Shown in pieces: positions 9,910-19,021 of a stretch of 31,587 nt of DNA. A program made the position numbers and the translations under genes. The stretch's first letter is position 1, and the number at the start of each line of letters is the position of its first letter. The stretch is from Zopfochytrium polystomum. Taxonomy: Eukaryota > Chytridiomycota > Chytridiomycetes > Chytridiales > Chytridiaceae. The notes beneath the pieces were generated by a model, which did not search any database, was not told where the DNA came from, and saw nothing but the letters and a program-made list of their open reading frames with translations. The stretch is from NCBI GenBank assembly GCA_025765615.1, contig JAIVFJ010000496.1, positions 1 to 31,587 on the forward strand. The letters are read 5' to 3'.

Positions 9910-11131
9910 TCACTTTGCAAGCTTTTCCTTCACAAGGTCTTCTGTAAAGTCCCAAAGCCTCTTCGCCAGCGCTGCATCCGTGGCTTGAGGGATGGCTGGA
10001 GTTAGGATCTTGGCTATCGGACCAAAGTAAAGCCCGCGGTAGTCCTTCTCCGAAACCTCAGGGTCCGTGGCCAGGTAAAGAGAAGTCGATGCGCCCTTGT
10101 CTTCGTCTGGTATATGGTAAACGACGTTAGGGTGGAAGGAAAGCAGCCGAGACCACTCACCGATGGTTTCGCTATTCGTAGCGTAAAACAACCAAGAGAT
10201 TGGCTTGGCCAGGAATCCCAGCCGCGAGAACTGGTTGCTAGCTAGTTCCGTGTGAATAACACCTGAAAAACCAGGTTGTCAGCGCAGGGTAACAGCTGCA
10301 ACGGCGACGAAGACTCTACCTGGATGAACAGCGTTGACATAAACGTTCTTTTGACCTTTGGCCAGCAGCCGTGCATTGAGCTCCTTTGCAAAAAGTATGT
10401 TTGCAAGCTTTGACTGGCCGTCTGAGGAAAACAGCAAGTATTCAGGAACAATCTACTCAACGAAAGCGATGGCAAGTCCTCACTCACACGCGGTCCACTC
10501 CTTGTAACTCTTCTGGTCATTAATCTTATCAAACCGAATCCCCTCCGGCTGCGGCGCCGCGCTATGCAGACTCGACGACAGCACCACGACCCTGCTCGGC
10601 GCCGACGCCTCCAAGCACGGCAGCAACCGCTGCGTCAAGTGGAAATGCGCGACGTGGTTCGTCGCAAACTGCGCCTCGATCCCGTCCGCGGACAGCCCGA
10701 ACGGGTGCGCCATGATCCCGGCGTTGAGCACCAGCCCGTGAAGCGGCAGCCCGCGACGGAGAAACGAGTCCGCGAACGCGTCCACCGAACGCAAAGACTG
10801 CAGGTCGAGCGAGGCGAATTCGAGAGTGCCCGCGTCGTCGGTTTCCAAGCGCAACGCTGCGAGCACTGGAGCGGTTTTGGACTCGGAGCGGCACGCCATG
10901 ATGCTGGCGGTGAGCGTGGGTGGTTGGGGGCAGGGTGTCAGCCGTGAAACGGACGGGTGAATGCAGGTTAGCGTCGATGGACGACTAGGAACGGCCGGTG
11001 GTTTAAGCCACTTACACATGTGCGCCCTTTCTTGCGAGCTCGCGGGCAGTGACGCGGCCAATGCCCGAGTTGCTGCCGGTCACGATGAATACCTTTCCGC
11101 CGAGGGCGGGGATCCTGTCAAAAGTCCACAT
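9910..11131 (-). CDS. Short-chain dehydrogenase/reductase (retinol-dehydrogenase/WWOX-like SDR)
   Basis: NAD(P)-dependent oxidoreductase of the classical SDR family; the substrate cannot be read from sequence. Four exons: 11131-11016, 10903-10488, 10421-10320 and 10262-9910. They total 987 nt, an exact 328-aa reading with consistent phases, and the donors (GTAAGT, GTGAGT, GTAGAG, GTGTTA absent) lie in good GT-AG pairs. The Rossmann signature TGSNSGIG is at residues 18-25, NAG at 99-101, VVVLSSSLH supplies the catalytic Ser, and YGQSK (178-182) is the catalytic YxxxK, split across an intron. NAVHPGVIHTEL follows the active site, as in the retinol dehydrogenase/TIC32/WWOX group. The length is usual for the family and no transmembrane segment or targeting signal is obvious. 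The start at 11131 (MWTFDRIPALGGKVFIVTG) begins 10 residues before the first beta strand, the normal spacing. Confidence 0.93.
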
Positions 11132-11695
11132 GAGGCGAGAAGTGGGACACAGAGTGAGATTCTTGGCGGAGGGAAGCGAGTTGAGCCAAATAGGAGTTGT
11201 GATGATCCGAGACCACGCCTTTTGTGTGGTGGGGAGAACAATTCTAGCCTGTATTTATTGAGTTTGACACCGGGCGGGCGGGAGGAGCTTAGTTTCCGCG
11301 TCCGCCTCGAGTTGCTCTCTTCACGCCTCGTGTCTGTGCGTGTCCGGAGAAATGCTATTTCCGGCCAACCGCAGTTACAATTGCACCCTCTGTCGAAAAC
11401 ACTGGTGCCTCCTGTGAACTTCCCGCATCAACGCGAACAAAAAAAAGAAGAGTTCGGAGAAACGCATTTTCCGGCCGCCGCACTCGCCTCCACCGCCTCA
11501 ATCTCTTACGTACTGTAATTCCAACCAAACGCACATCGTGACCAACGACAATGTATTCCACCTCCGTTTGGCGACGCGCGCTTCTGTATACCCATTCTTC
11601 ACTTCAACAAAGCGGGAGAAAAAAAAAGACACAACCCAGGAAACGAGTGCGGCACCACCGATCCGCACTCAGTCCCAAACACACATCTCAGTGGA
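11132..11695. other. Intergenic region upstream of the dehydrogenase
   Basis: Contains the promoter side of the minus-strand dehydrogenase and the 3' side of the NTF2 gene. A 185-codon plus-strand frame crosses it (10961-11518), but it overlaps the dehydrogenase exon and intron antisense and resembles no protein. No further gene is seen. Confidence 0.5.
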
Positions 11696-12534
11696 CTAGT
11701 GGACTGGCGACATTGATAATGAGCAGTAACAATGAGGTATGGAAAAAGGGGATTAGCACCAGCATAACGCACAAGGAAAGCGGGTGGCACTTACGAATCA
11801 ACCGGAAAACGTCTGCAACGTGCGCAGTGTTCCATTGTTGTAACCGTGGCAAGATGAACAATGTAAGCAAACCGTCGCATCTTTGAGACACAAAAAAAAA
11901 GAAGATCGACAAACTGACCATTGTACACGAAGTACTGCCCCGGACCCTCGGGATACAGGTTAAACACCTGCATGAAACCCATGGGGGGGTTGTCGTCGAC
12001 CTGTTCGCGGTAAATGCAGTTTGTGCGTCAGTGTGTGGTGGCTGAAGAGCAGTGAAACGCGGCAGCCTCTCCCCTCCTCACCTTCAGCTGTCCCATCACG
12101 GTAATCAAGATCGAGCCCTGCGAAGGGTGCGACGGCTGGACGTCGACGGTTGTGATGACGTGCTGGATCGCTTGGAACGGACGTTCCTGAAAAGAGTTCG
12201 AATCAAGATGGGAGGCGGGCTGCGGAGCCAATTCGCTTACCACAAGGTACTGCACAATTTGCTGCGCGCCGCTGACTTGCTTCGATTCGTAGGTCATCAT
12301 TGAGTAGTCTCGCTGGTTTAGTGAAGGTGGACGTGTTGTTGTTTTTTGCGTTTAAGTCGATCTCTTGGTTAGCGATGCTTCAACGCGCCTTCGCCCAAGT
12401 AATCGCGCATCGCCAGTCCAAAGCCATACGTAGAGAGGGAGCAGGCCGGCCCTGTTGGAGTCAAAGACGCCGTAGTAGTACTCGGTGAACTGCTTGGCAA
12501 CAGCGTGGATGTCGAGGGGAGCTGCGGCGGCCAT
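11696..12534 (-). CDS. NTF2: Nuclear transport factor 2 (NTF2)
   Basis: Small homodimeric carrier that binds RanGDP and FxFG nucleoporins and returns Ran to the nucleus. Six exons: 12534-12430, 12312-12241, 12186-12082, 12000-11919, 11812-11795 and 11703-11696, total 390 nt = 129 aa, very close to the usual 123-127. The order of motifs is complete: AVAKQFTEYYYGVFDSNRAGL, LLPLYRDYSMMTYESKQV, GAQQIVQYL, PFQAIQHVITTVDVQPS, ILITVMGQL, DDNPPMGFMQVFNLYP, QYFVYNDVFRL. The last two coding exons are 18 and 8 nt; the final one supplies two residues and the stop. Every junction is GT-AG with matching phase, and the C-terminus YNDVFRLILH resembles the yeast YNDIFRLNYG-type end. The gene lies 188 bp downstream of uL3m on the same strand. 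Confidence 0.95.
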
Positions 12535-12722
12535 GGCGTGGAGCACTGATGCAGGAGAGAGCGTCGAGCGGCACGCGGAAGAAGAAGGGATTTCGTGACA
12601 AGGTGCGGCGCAGTTCCATTTCTTTCCACGGCCCCAACCACTTCTGGGCGCCGCGCGACGCCACATTCGCCAATAAAGGCCACACTCGTCGCCCAATCAT
12701 CACCACCGCGCACCCTCAAGCT
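12535..12722 (-). promoter_or_regulatory. Short spacer between uL3m stop and NTF2 start
   Basis: These 188 bp hold the 3' end of uL3m and the 5' region of NTF2, both on the minus strand. Such close spacing suggests a very compact promoter. No TATA box is obvious. Confidence 0.45.
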
Positions 12723-14361
12723 TTACTTCTCAACCTCCCGCCTTGCCCTCGCCAGCGGGTCCTTCTCGCCCGCCTGTGGCGGCGGCGGCAACAGTTCGCG
12801 CGGCTCGCGGGCCACCTCGCGTCCCATAAACGTCGGGAACGGAACCACAGACCCCGGCGGGAAGCACTGCCCGTGCCACAGACGCCGTATCGCATCGCGG
12901 ATCCGCACGAACTTGTCCTGCGCACCCGGCACGGCGCCCTTGACGTAGAGAAGGTTGTGCACCGTGTCGATTTTCACGATCTTGAGGCTGTGCACCGTGC
13001 TGGTCTTGCCGCCCATGCGTCCCGGCATTTTTTTCCCCTTGAACACTTTGCCGGGTTGCTGGAAAGGGTCAAAAAAAAATAAATGGTCAACTTTTATCCG
13101 TTCCACGAAGACGGCGGGCTGGGGAGACGACAAAGATGGTGGAAAGGAGCTCACATTGCGTTGACCGGTTGAACCGAGAGAACGGTGCGTCAGCGAAGTG
13201 CCGTGCGAGGCATTCAGACCGCCAAATCCCCATCGTTTGATCACACCCTGGAAACCTTTGCCGCGGCTGAATGGAAAAAAAGAGCGTTAGGGAATGATGG
13301 TTCATTCAGCGAGGCTTACGAAACTTACGATTTGCCCTGAGCGTCAATGTACTGACCCGGTACAAAGTGTGCGACCGTGAGATTGACGCCTTTGTTGGTA
13401 ATGGACAAGAGAGTGCCGCGTTAACAACTCCGTAAATTGCATCATTTATGAAACAAGTTGAAACTGCACGAAAGAATATTGCGATCCACGTACCGGTTGG
13501 CAAAACCGCATCCTTGGAAACTTTGAACTCAGTCACCTTCCTTCGCACCTCGACGCCGAACCGCCTGAACATTCCCCTCACGGGCTTCTTAACCTGGTAC
13601 ATCCGCCTCCTGCTGACCCTTCCGCTACCGATTGTTACCACGTACGCTCCTCGCTGCCGAGAGAAGCGCGAGTGCACAACCGTCGTCGGGGGAATCTCAA
13701 GCACGGTGCACGGAGTCATCTGCCCCCACTCGTCCCAGAGAGTCGTCATACCGCGTTTGATGGCGAACATGCCCGTGCGGGTCGAAGAAGGAGTCCACTG
13801 CGGTGTCGGAAGGGCAGTGGTGCCCGCCTCGGCCTTTGCCGCCGTCAATGGAGACAGTATCCCGCCCACCGGCGGCGGCGGCGCGCCGTGCGGGTGGCGA
13901 TTCTCCGTAAAGTTCGTCGGCGCGCGGCGCCGTCGCGCCGCCAGAATCGCAAGCTGCGCGGCGGGATCCGTCGGCGACGCCGTTGTTCCCGCACCTGTCG
14001 CGGATGTCGGGACCGGGTGCGGCACGCCCAGTTGCGGGAACTCGATCAGACGGCGCGCTGCGGCGCGGGTGATGGGCAGGCGGGAAGCAGCTTGGGCCAG
14101 GTCTTCCTGGACGCGGAGCAGGTGGAGCGAGGTTGGGGGCGGCGTCGAGAAGGGCCGCTGCACGGCTTCGTGGTACGCGGGCGGCGCGGAGGCGGTGGCG
14201 GACGATGCTGGTGCTGCGGTATGTGATGTTGTGGAAAGAGTGAGACGGCCGATCCGGATGGAGCAGCGGGCGATCGCCGCCGCTCCCGCTGTTGGCAGCA
14301 TCGACGAGATGGCCGAGGTAGCACCGGTTGGCACCATCGAAGGCCTGAGGACCGATGACAT
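12723..14361 (-). CDS. Mitochondrial large-subunit ribosomal protein uL3m
   Basis: Universal L3-family protein of the mitochondrial 50S-like subunit, which helps shape the peptidyl-transferase region. Four exons: 14361-13494, 13389-13329, 13266-13155 and 13058-12723, total 1,377 nt = 458 aa with consistent phases. Conserved L3 blocks are spread over the exons: MTTLWDEWGQMTPCTVLEI, NLTVAHFVPGQYID, SRGKGFQGVIKRWGFGG, LNASHGTSLTHRSLGSTGQR, QPGKVFKGKKMPGRMGGK and VHNLLYVKGAVPG. About 240 residues precede the L3 core; they are Ala/Pro/Ser/Arg-rich and start MSSVLRPSMVPTG, fitting a mitochondrial presequence plus an unusually long extension. The first intron (13493-13390) ends at ACAAAG; reading it any shorter would leave a stop in frame. 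In-frame upstream ATGs reach 14532, so the start is tentative. Confidence 0.93.
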
Positions 14362-14899
14362 GTCAAATGCTCTTGCAAAAGGTGGTGGTTGACTTGTCCA
14401 AGTATGCGTCAACTGGTTATTCCGTCCAACGCGGACTGAGGGAGGCCCTGATAGCATCATATCAAAATCTGCCGACGTTTCGCCACTTTTCATGACCTCT
14501 ACCCCCCCTTCTTTCAGAATTCGCCTCCTCAACCCGGCAATACTAGACCATGAATTCTAAACGGCTTTTATAATAAAGCAGCCGCAACTGAAGGCTTCAA
14601 AAGCATATGTACCAGCAAACGAAACAAGCTGACCGCGCGCATTCAGAGGGCGCTCGCAACTAGGCAATTAGCCAGCGTCTGTCCCGTATTACGCAACGAA
14701 GAGCCGCACTTCGACGTTACCGATGTTTCAAGGACGGCATCGCGGCAGCAGGCTGATGAAAAGAGGAGCAGGGAGTGCCAGAGCTGAGGCTGAAAACTGG
14801 GAAAATGGGGACAGATAGTCGCGAGTATCCACAGGTGCGAATGAGGGGATAACGAAAATCCGACACACAAGAGTGACGAATTGGTGGGGGGCTCGGGTT
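14362..14899. other. Intergenic region upstream of uL3m
   Basis: Must contain the uL3m promoter, just above the start at 14361, including a short AT-rich stretch around 14555-14585. Beyond that I recognise no gene. Minus-strand frames at 14643-14933 continue from the WD fragment next door but lose any WD character. Confidence 0.45.
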
Positions 14900-15015
14900 G
14901 TCCCACACGCTCAGTCCGTCGACGGGGATGCAATCAGCTTGCCGTCCGGCGAGAAGGATACAGTCAGGACCCAGTGCTTGTGGCGACCCAGAATCTTGAA
15001 TTTGCCTGGAGGACT
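14900..15015 (-). pseudogene. WD40-repeat fragment (Notchless-like)
   Basis: On the minus strand, 15012-14914 reads GKFKILGRHKHWVLTVSFSP followed by DGKLIAS, and just downstream in another frame SVWD. This is one WD40 blade with the HKHWVL...SPDGK signature typical of the ribosome-assembly factor Notchless/NLE1. Neither flank continues as WD repeats, and frames break within about 50 bases on both sides. It is best seen as a relic of a duplicated WD-repeat gene. It could be one exon of an unrecognised gene, but no GT-AG chain to other WD exons was found. Confidence 0.5.
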
Positions 15016-15519
15016 GACGGGAGGACATTTAATCACAACCTCCCTCCTACATTCAAAACATGAAATTCATGTCGCGCATACGGGGCGCAGGGTATCAATG
15101 CCCTGAGGATGTGAAAGCACACAACACGACTCCTCCCTCGATGCACTCACCTTTCCATATGGAATCGCAGAAGGTTTAACTCGGTGACCGCAGCCGCCGG
15201 TCTGAGCCTTGCGATGCAACCGGTTGCAGAGCTTCCCCAGCTGCAACATGATCCCAACACGATACGGTGGATTGCCAGAGCGAAGCGAATCCTCAAATCA
15301 TCGAGTTGTTAATCCGGAGCTGGAGGCCACCTGGTTCGCAGCTGAAGGAGGTGGAGCTGATTGCAAAGAGATCCTGCTGCCGGTTGCGGCGTTTTCGCCG
15401 GACATCGCGTTTCCTCCGTCTTTGTGGGGGAAGCGTCAGCAACGCATCCACCGTCGTTGAGGAACCACTGAATGACTTAATCGGGGCCGCCCCTTACATT
15501 GGTAAATTCCGTTCAAACA

Positions 15520-17340
15520 GCGCCTGCTTGGATTGGTTCGACGAAGAGAACACAGTCGATCCTCTGAGGACGATCTCCAGGGAGGCCCGTTGCGGTTCCG
15601 TTGGTTTGTTCCAGAATTTCTTGGGCAAACAGGCGTGGTGTGCCACACGCAAATGTAAGTGCGGTCTGAAGATGCGGCGGCGGTCATCGTCTTACGGCCA
15701 TAATCCAATACCCGAACGGAGTGAAATCCAAGACACGCTCTACCACCATCTTGGAGAGTTTGCACGATCTGACGGGTTCGCGCAGAGGAAGAGCGGCGGC
15801 GACTAGCTCTTGTGGAGGCGAGGACGGCTCATTGGGCTCGTCAACCGTATTGCGGGCATCGCTTCCAACCTTCGCGCAGACTGCTACTCCGCGAAGACGA
15901 CCTCCATACACCATATTCGTGCTCGTCTGGCGTTTCGCGCTCGTTTGGCGTTTCCGAATGCCATGAACGACAGCCGTCCTCACGCCGTAAAGGTCGTCGT
16001 GCGCACCCAATGAGACCGGCGCGCTTCTCGGCAAGATCGTTGGCCTGGTCAACAAAGCTGCGGCGTACGCACCCGCTGCGATCGTCATGACCACCCCGGC
16101 AGATCCGGCGAACATATGCAAGCAACGTGCCTGCGAACACCAAGGCTCCGGGGGCAGCAGCTCCGGCAATCTGTCGTTCAATGATCTCCACAGTGATTTC
16201 GACGACTAGTGCGGCATTACTGGAAAGAGAACCCTGGTATCGGAAAACGTCGACTCCGCGCAAGCTGTTTCTTCAGACCCAGCCGAGGAATACAGCATCG
16301 CGATACGGCACAATAGCGGATGCGAAGAAAGCGAATTCCCAACCGTCGGCAACCACACGTCGAGCTGGGGAAGGCGGAACCAGCCACTGGCGGGATGACG
16401 GTGGCGTGCGAAAACCGAACAGTGTCAACCTGCACGGTGCTTCCTCCGCCCGCCCGCCCTCCCATCTGCTACGGCAACTATAGTGCAAAGGCCGACGGAC
16501 GGGGGCGGTGCAGCCAAAAGCGGCTGAGCGAGGCAAACCCGGGCGCAACGCCGGGTGAAGGAATAGACGGCGTCGATGAGATAGGCCGCGGCAGACTCCA
16601 GAAGAACGGCCCACACCAAGCCTGCAACAACGAATATCGGTGCTCCGCCACACTGCTCCGACGCCGCGAGGTCCGATCGCCCCGCCCACTGTAGCGAAGT
16701 TGCCTCGGAGTTGAATAAGTGAGCGGCTCTCACTAACTAATTGGATTACCGTGTGGACGTCAAAAGTGCGTGACGAACGAGCTGAGCTTGTCGAAGCGAT
16801 TCGCACTCATGCGTAAAAGGATTCGCCATTATAGGCTCGCCAACTCCACATCAAAGCCAGCAGCTCAAACGACACCGTGTGTGAAACTGGCCTTCAGCTC
16901 GCAAACGCCGTTTCGCAGGCGAAACTGCTGCTCCAGCGACGGATAAGACATTGACTGGTGGAGGAGAGCTACAACGATGGGTTGGGCCCGTTTTTGTCAC
17001 GGCAACTATGGCAACCACAGGCAGAACTTTGATGGTGAGTTTCGGTTCAGACATGCCAGCTGACAAACATTGAATCGAGGCCTTCCCTTAGGTCGCGTTA
17101 GCCTCCTTCCGTGGATCTCGACAGCTCGAACTTGGCTTTCGTTGAAATCTACTCCAGGAAAGTTGAGACGGCCCAATCGTATCGTCAATCGGCGATATCC
17201 CTTATTCAAAGGAATAGTCTCTGATCGATTTGGCATTCTTCCGTAAACGATGCATCTTCCATCATTGAAGTTTGGATGCCCGATGCGGAGTTGGCGACGG
17301 TCACTATAGAGTAGTTAGATTTTCTACGGGACTCGCAGCC
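15520..17340 (-). pseudogene. Decayed multi-pass membrane protein gene (family unknown)
   Basis: Several minus-strand segments look protein-coding but sit in different frames. 17320-17120 reads GHPNFNDGRCIVYGRMPNRS then GYRRLTIRLGRLNFPGVDF. About 16640-16540 reads APIFVVAGLVWAVLLESAAA. About 16340 reads EFAFFASAIVP. 16225-16130 reads AALVVEITVEII then GALVFAGTLLAY. 16142-16080 reads MFAGSAGVVMTIAAGAYAAA. 15650-15545 reads CGTPRLFAQEILEQTNG and RIDCVLFVEPIQ. Together these suggest a membrane protein with at least four hydrophobic helices and a soluble C-terminal tail. The shift between GTLLAY and MFAGSAG is a single base with no possible intron, so at least one break is real. I do not recognise the family; a receptor-like protein is possible but not shown. 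Confidence 0.4.
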
Positions 17341-17878
17341 ATCCCATCGTAGAAAGCTATGAATCTGCTTTTCCTTCCATGTCGAGGAATCTTCCTCCCA
17401 GTTCCGCTGGGGCGACACAGCTCGCACCCGGTCATGTCCTTTCAGCTGATTTCGGAGGAGGAGTCCGCTGGTGCACTGGTGATCTCATCCTCCGTGAGGC
17501 AACAGGGAGGACCGTAATGCTGGCACGCCGAGCTTCACTCAGGAGAAGGGAATTTTTCGGGTATCGGCAGCGAAGTTTGCACTCGGCAGTGGCTGCCCAG
17601 ATGTGATCTGAGCTCAGACTTTCAATACGCGTTCGTTGGTTTGCAGTGATTCAGTTAAGTTGGGTGCGATGAGTCTGCCCATTCAGAAAGAACAAGATCT
17701 TGAGCTTTCCCACCCTATTCCCTGCGTTCTGCTTTCACAGTACCGTTGACGAGCAAGCGTTCGCAATGTGCGACTAAATGGCAACATCTCACTGCAACCG
17801 TTTACATTTTTCCCTCGTGGACAAATCTAGTTTTTTCGTCGAATTTCCCGTGACGTTCCAGAATAGCAACAGAAAAGG
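17341..17878. other. No gene recognised
   Basis: Short open frames only. Nothing resembles a known domain, RNA gene or repeat. It may hold the upstream region of the bZIP-associated exons that begin at 17879. Confidence 0.4.
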
Positions 17879-18502
17879 ATGAACCAGCTGCATTCGACAG
17901 CAGTCGCACTCCCATACCCTCGACACCTGGAGCGGCCAGAGCCTTTCCCCCAGAGGCCCGTCAACGATCATTCCAGCGTCCACCCTCCGCGCGGCGCCTT
18001 TGATCTGCGAGACGGAGAAGCACTGCGGCTCCGCGAGGAATTGCACTTTCTCCATCACGGACGAACTCCTCCGATCTTATTGGGATTTATAGGACCGCAA
18101 GACTCCCTTATCCCTACTGTTCCAGAGTCCTTGGAGTCCCGGCGGGACTATCACGCTCAAATATTTACCCGTCGCGAAGGTGCCAGGGCCAGTGGGAAAG
18201 TTGGTGAGTTTGCCCTCTTCAGGTCACTGTGTCACCTCCGCGCTGCCCTACTGACAACTCTCATCCGGAACACAGACCCTCATATCGAGGAGGGAAAGCA
18301 CTACGCAAAACGAGCGAACCTTGGAAGCCACAATAGTTTCATCACCTACCACCGGCCATCTAGCGAGCACGAGAGCGAGGTACGGAGACTTGGCAAAAGG
18401 CCCATATCTGGACCATTATGCCACATTGAGGAACGTGTGGCGCACCACTCGACAACCGTTGGCCACCACCCAAATCCAGTAATGCTCACTGCGGGTGGGG
18501 AG
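17879..18502 (+). CDS. Candidate upstream exons of the bZIP gene (unrecognised)
   Basis: An ATG at 17879 opens a Pro/His/Arg-rich frame (MNQLHSTAVALPYPRHLERP, then LRLREELHFLHHGRTPP). A good intron, 18204-18275, has donor GTGAGT, branch CTACTGAC and acceptor CACAG, and joins in phase to 18276-18502 (HIEEGKHYAKRANLGSHNSF, SSEHESE), which ends at a GTCAGT donor. The composition resembles the Pro/Tyr/His-rich N-terminal region of the second bZIP gene at 21483-22944. I could not find a phase-matched junction into the bZIP exon at 18683, so the link is inferred and this may instead be a small separate gene. Confidence 0.35.
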
Positions 18503-18682
18503 GTCAGTACAATGCCCCTTGCGGCTCACCTGCTCTCGATTGTATTAACCGTTACGAGTCTGTTTTTGCAACGGATCTAGAGCTCCGCGTCATCACTGAC
18601 TTCAGTTTCGTCAAATGGAGAAGCTTCCCCTGGCATTTGTCGCGCAACGGTCGGTCGGAAACGAAATGCGTCCACTGAAGAT

Positions 18683-19021
18683 ATGAACAGTTCTCCTCGG
18701 TCTCGAAATGGCCCACCGGCAACAACCGCGGAGTACTCTTCGGTGTCGTCGCCACCTTCCTCTCCCACCTTGAGTCAATCTCCCACTCTCACCCCACCAA
18801 CGACCGCAAACGACGACGGCATTTCTGAAAAAAGCCGTCGAAACCGCGAAGCATGCCGTCGCTTGCGCCAGAAAAAAATCGCCGAGGTGGACCACCTGCG
18901 GAAGGAGGTGAGGCGCTTGACTGAGGAGAATGGGATGCTGAAGAGGAGGCTGGAGGAAGCGGACAAAGATAGGATGGAGCGAATGCAGAGGGAGATTGAG
19001 TATTTAAGGATGCGGGCGTAG
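18683..19021 (+). CDS. bZIP transcription factor (bZIP 1)
   Basis: DNA-binding regulator of the basic leucine zipper class; target genes unknown. The 112-codon frame has a Ser/Pro/Thr-rich head (residues 1-45), then the basic region SRRNREACRRLRQKK at 51-65 with the invariant N-x7-R (N54, R62). A zipper follows with Leu at 72, 79 and 86 at exact heptad spacing, continuing as a charged coiled coil to residue 110 (EEADKDRMERMQREIEYLRM). The same frame is open upstream of the ATG and there reads RKRNASTEDMNSSP. This matches RKRKATPTEPDS at the equivalent place in bZIP 2, so the true protein probably starts earlier in a spliced exon. The gene points toward bZIP 2, tail to tail, 2.46 kb away. Confidence 0.8.
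   Translation: MNSSPRSRNGPPATTAEYSSVSSPPSSPTLSQSPTLTPPTTANDDGISEKSRRNREACRRLRQKKIAEVDHLRKEVRRLTEENGMLKRRLEEADKDRMERMQREIEYLRMRA

Noticed and set aside
13390..13420. Missing acceptor or one-base deletion in the first uL3m intron
   Set aside because: An acceptor at ACAAAG (exon starting at 13389) restores phase and gives an intact 458-aa reading.
14046..14378. Short minus-strand frame with HHIPQHQHRPPPPPRRPR
   Set aside because: It is an alternate frame over uL3m exon 1 and shows no independent coding evidence.
13448..14392. 314-codon plus-strand open frame
   Set aside because: It is antisense to uL3m exon 1, which has clear L3 motifs on the minus strand. The plus frame resembles no protein and reflects high GC.
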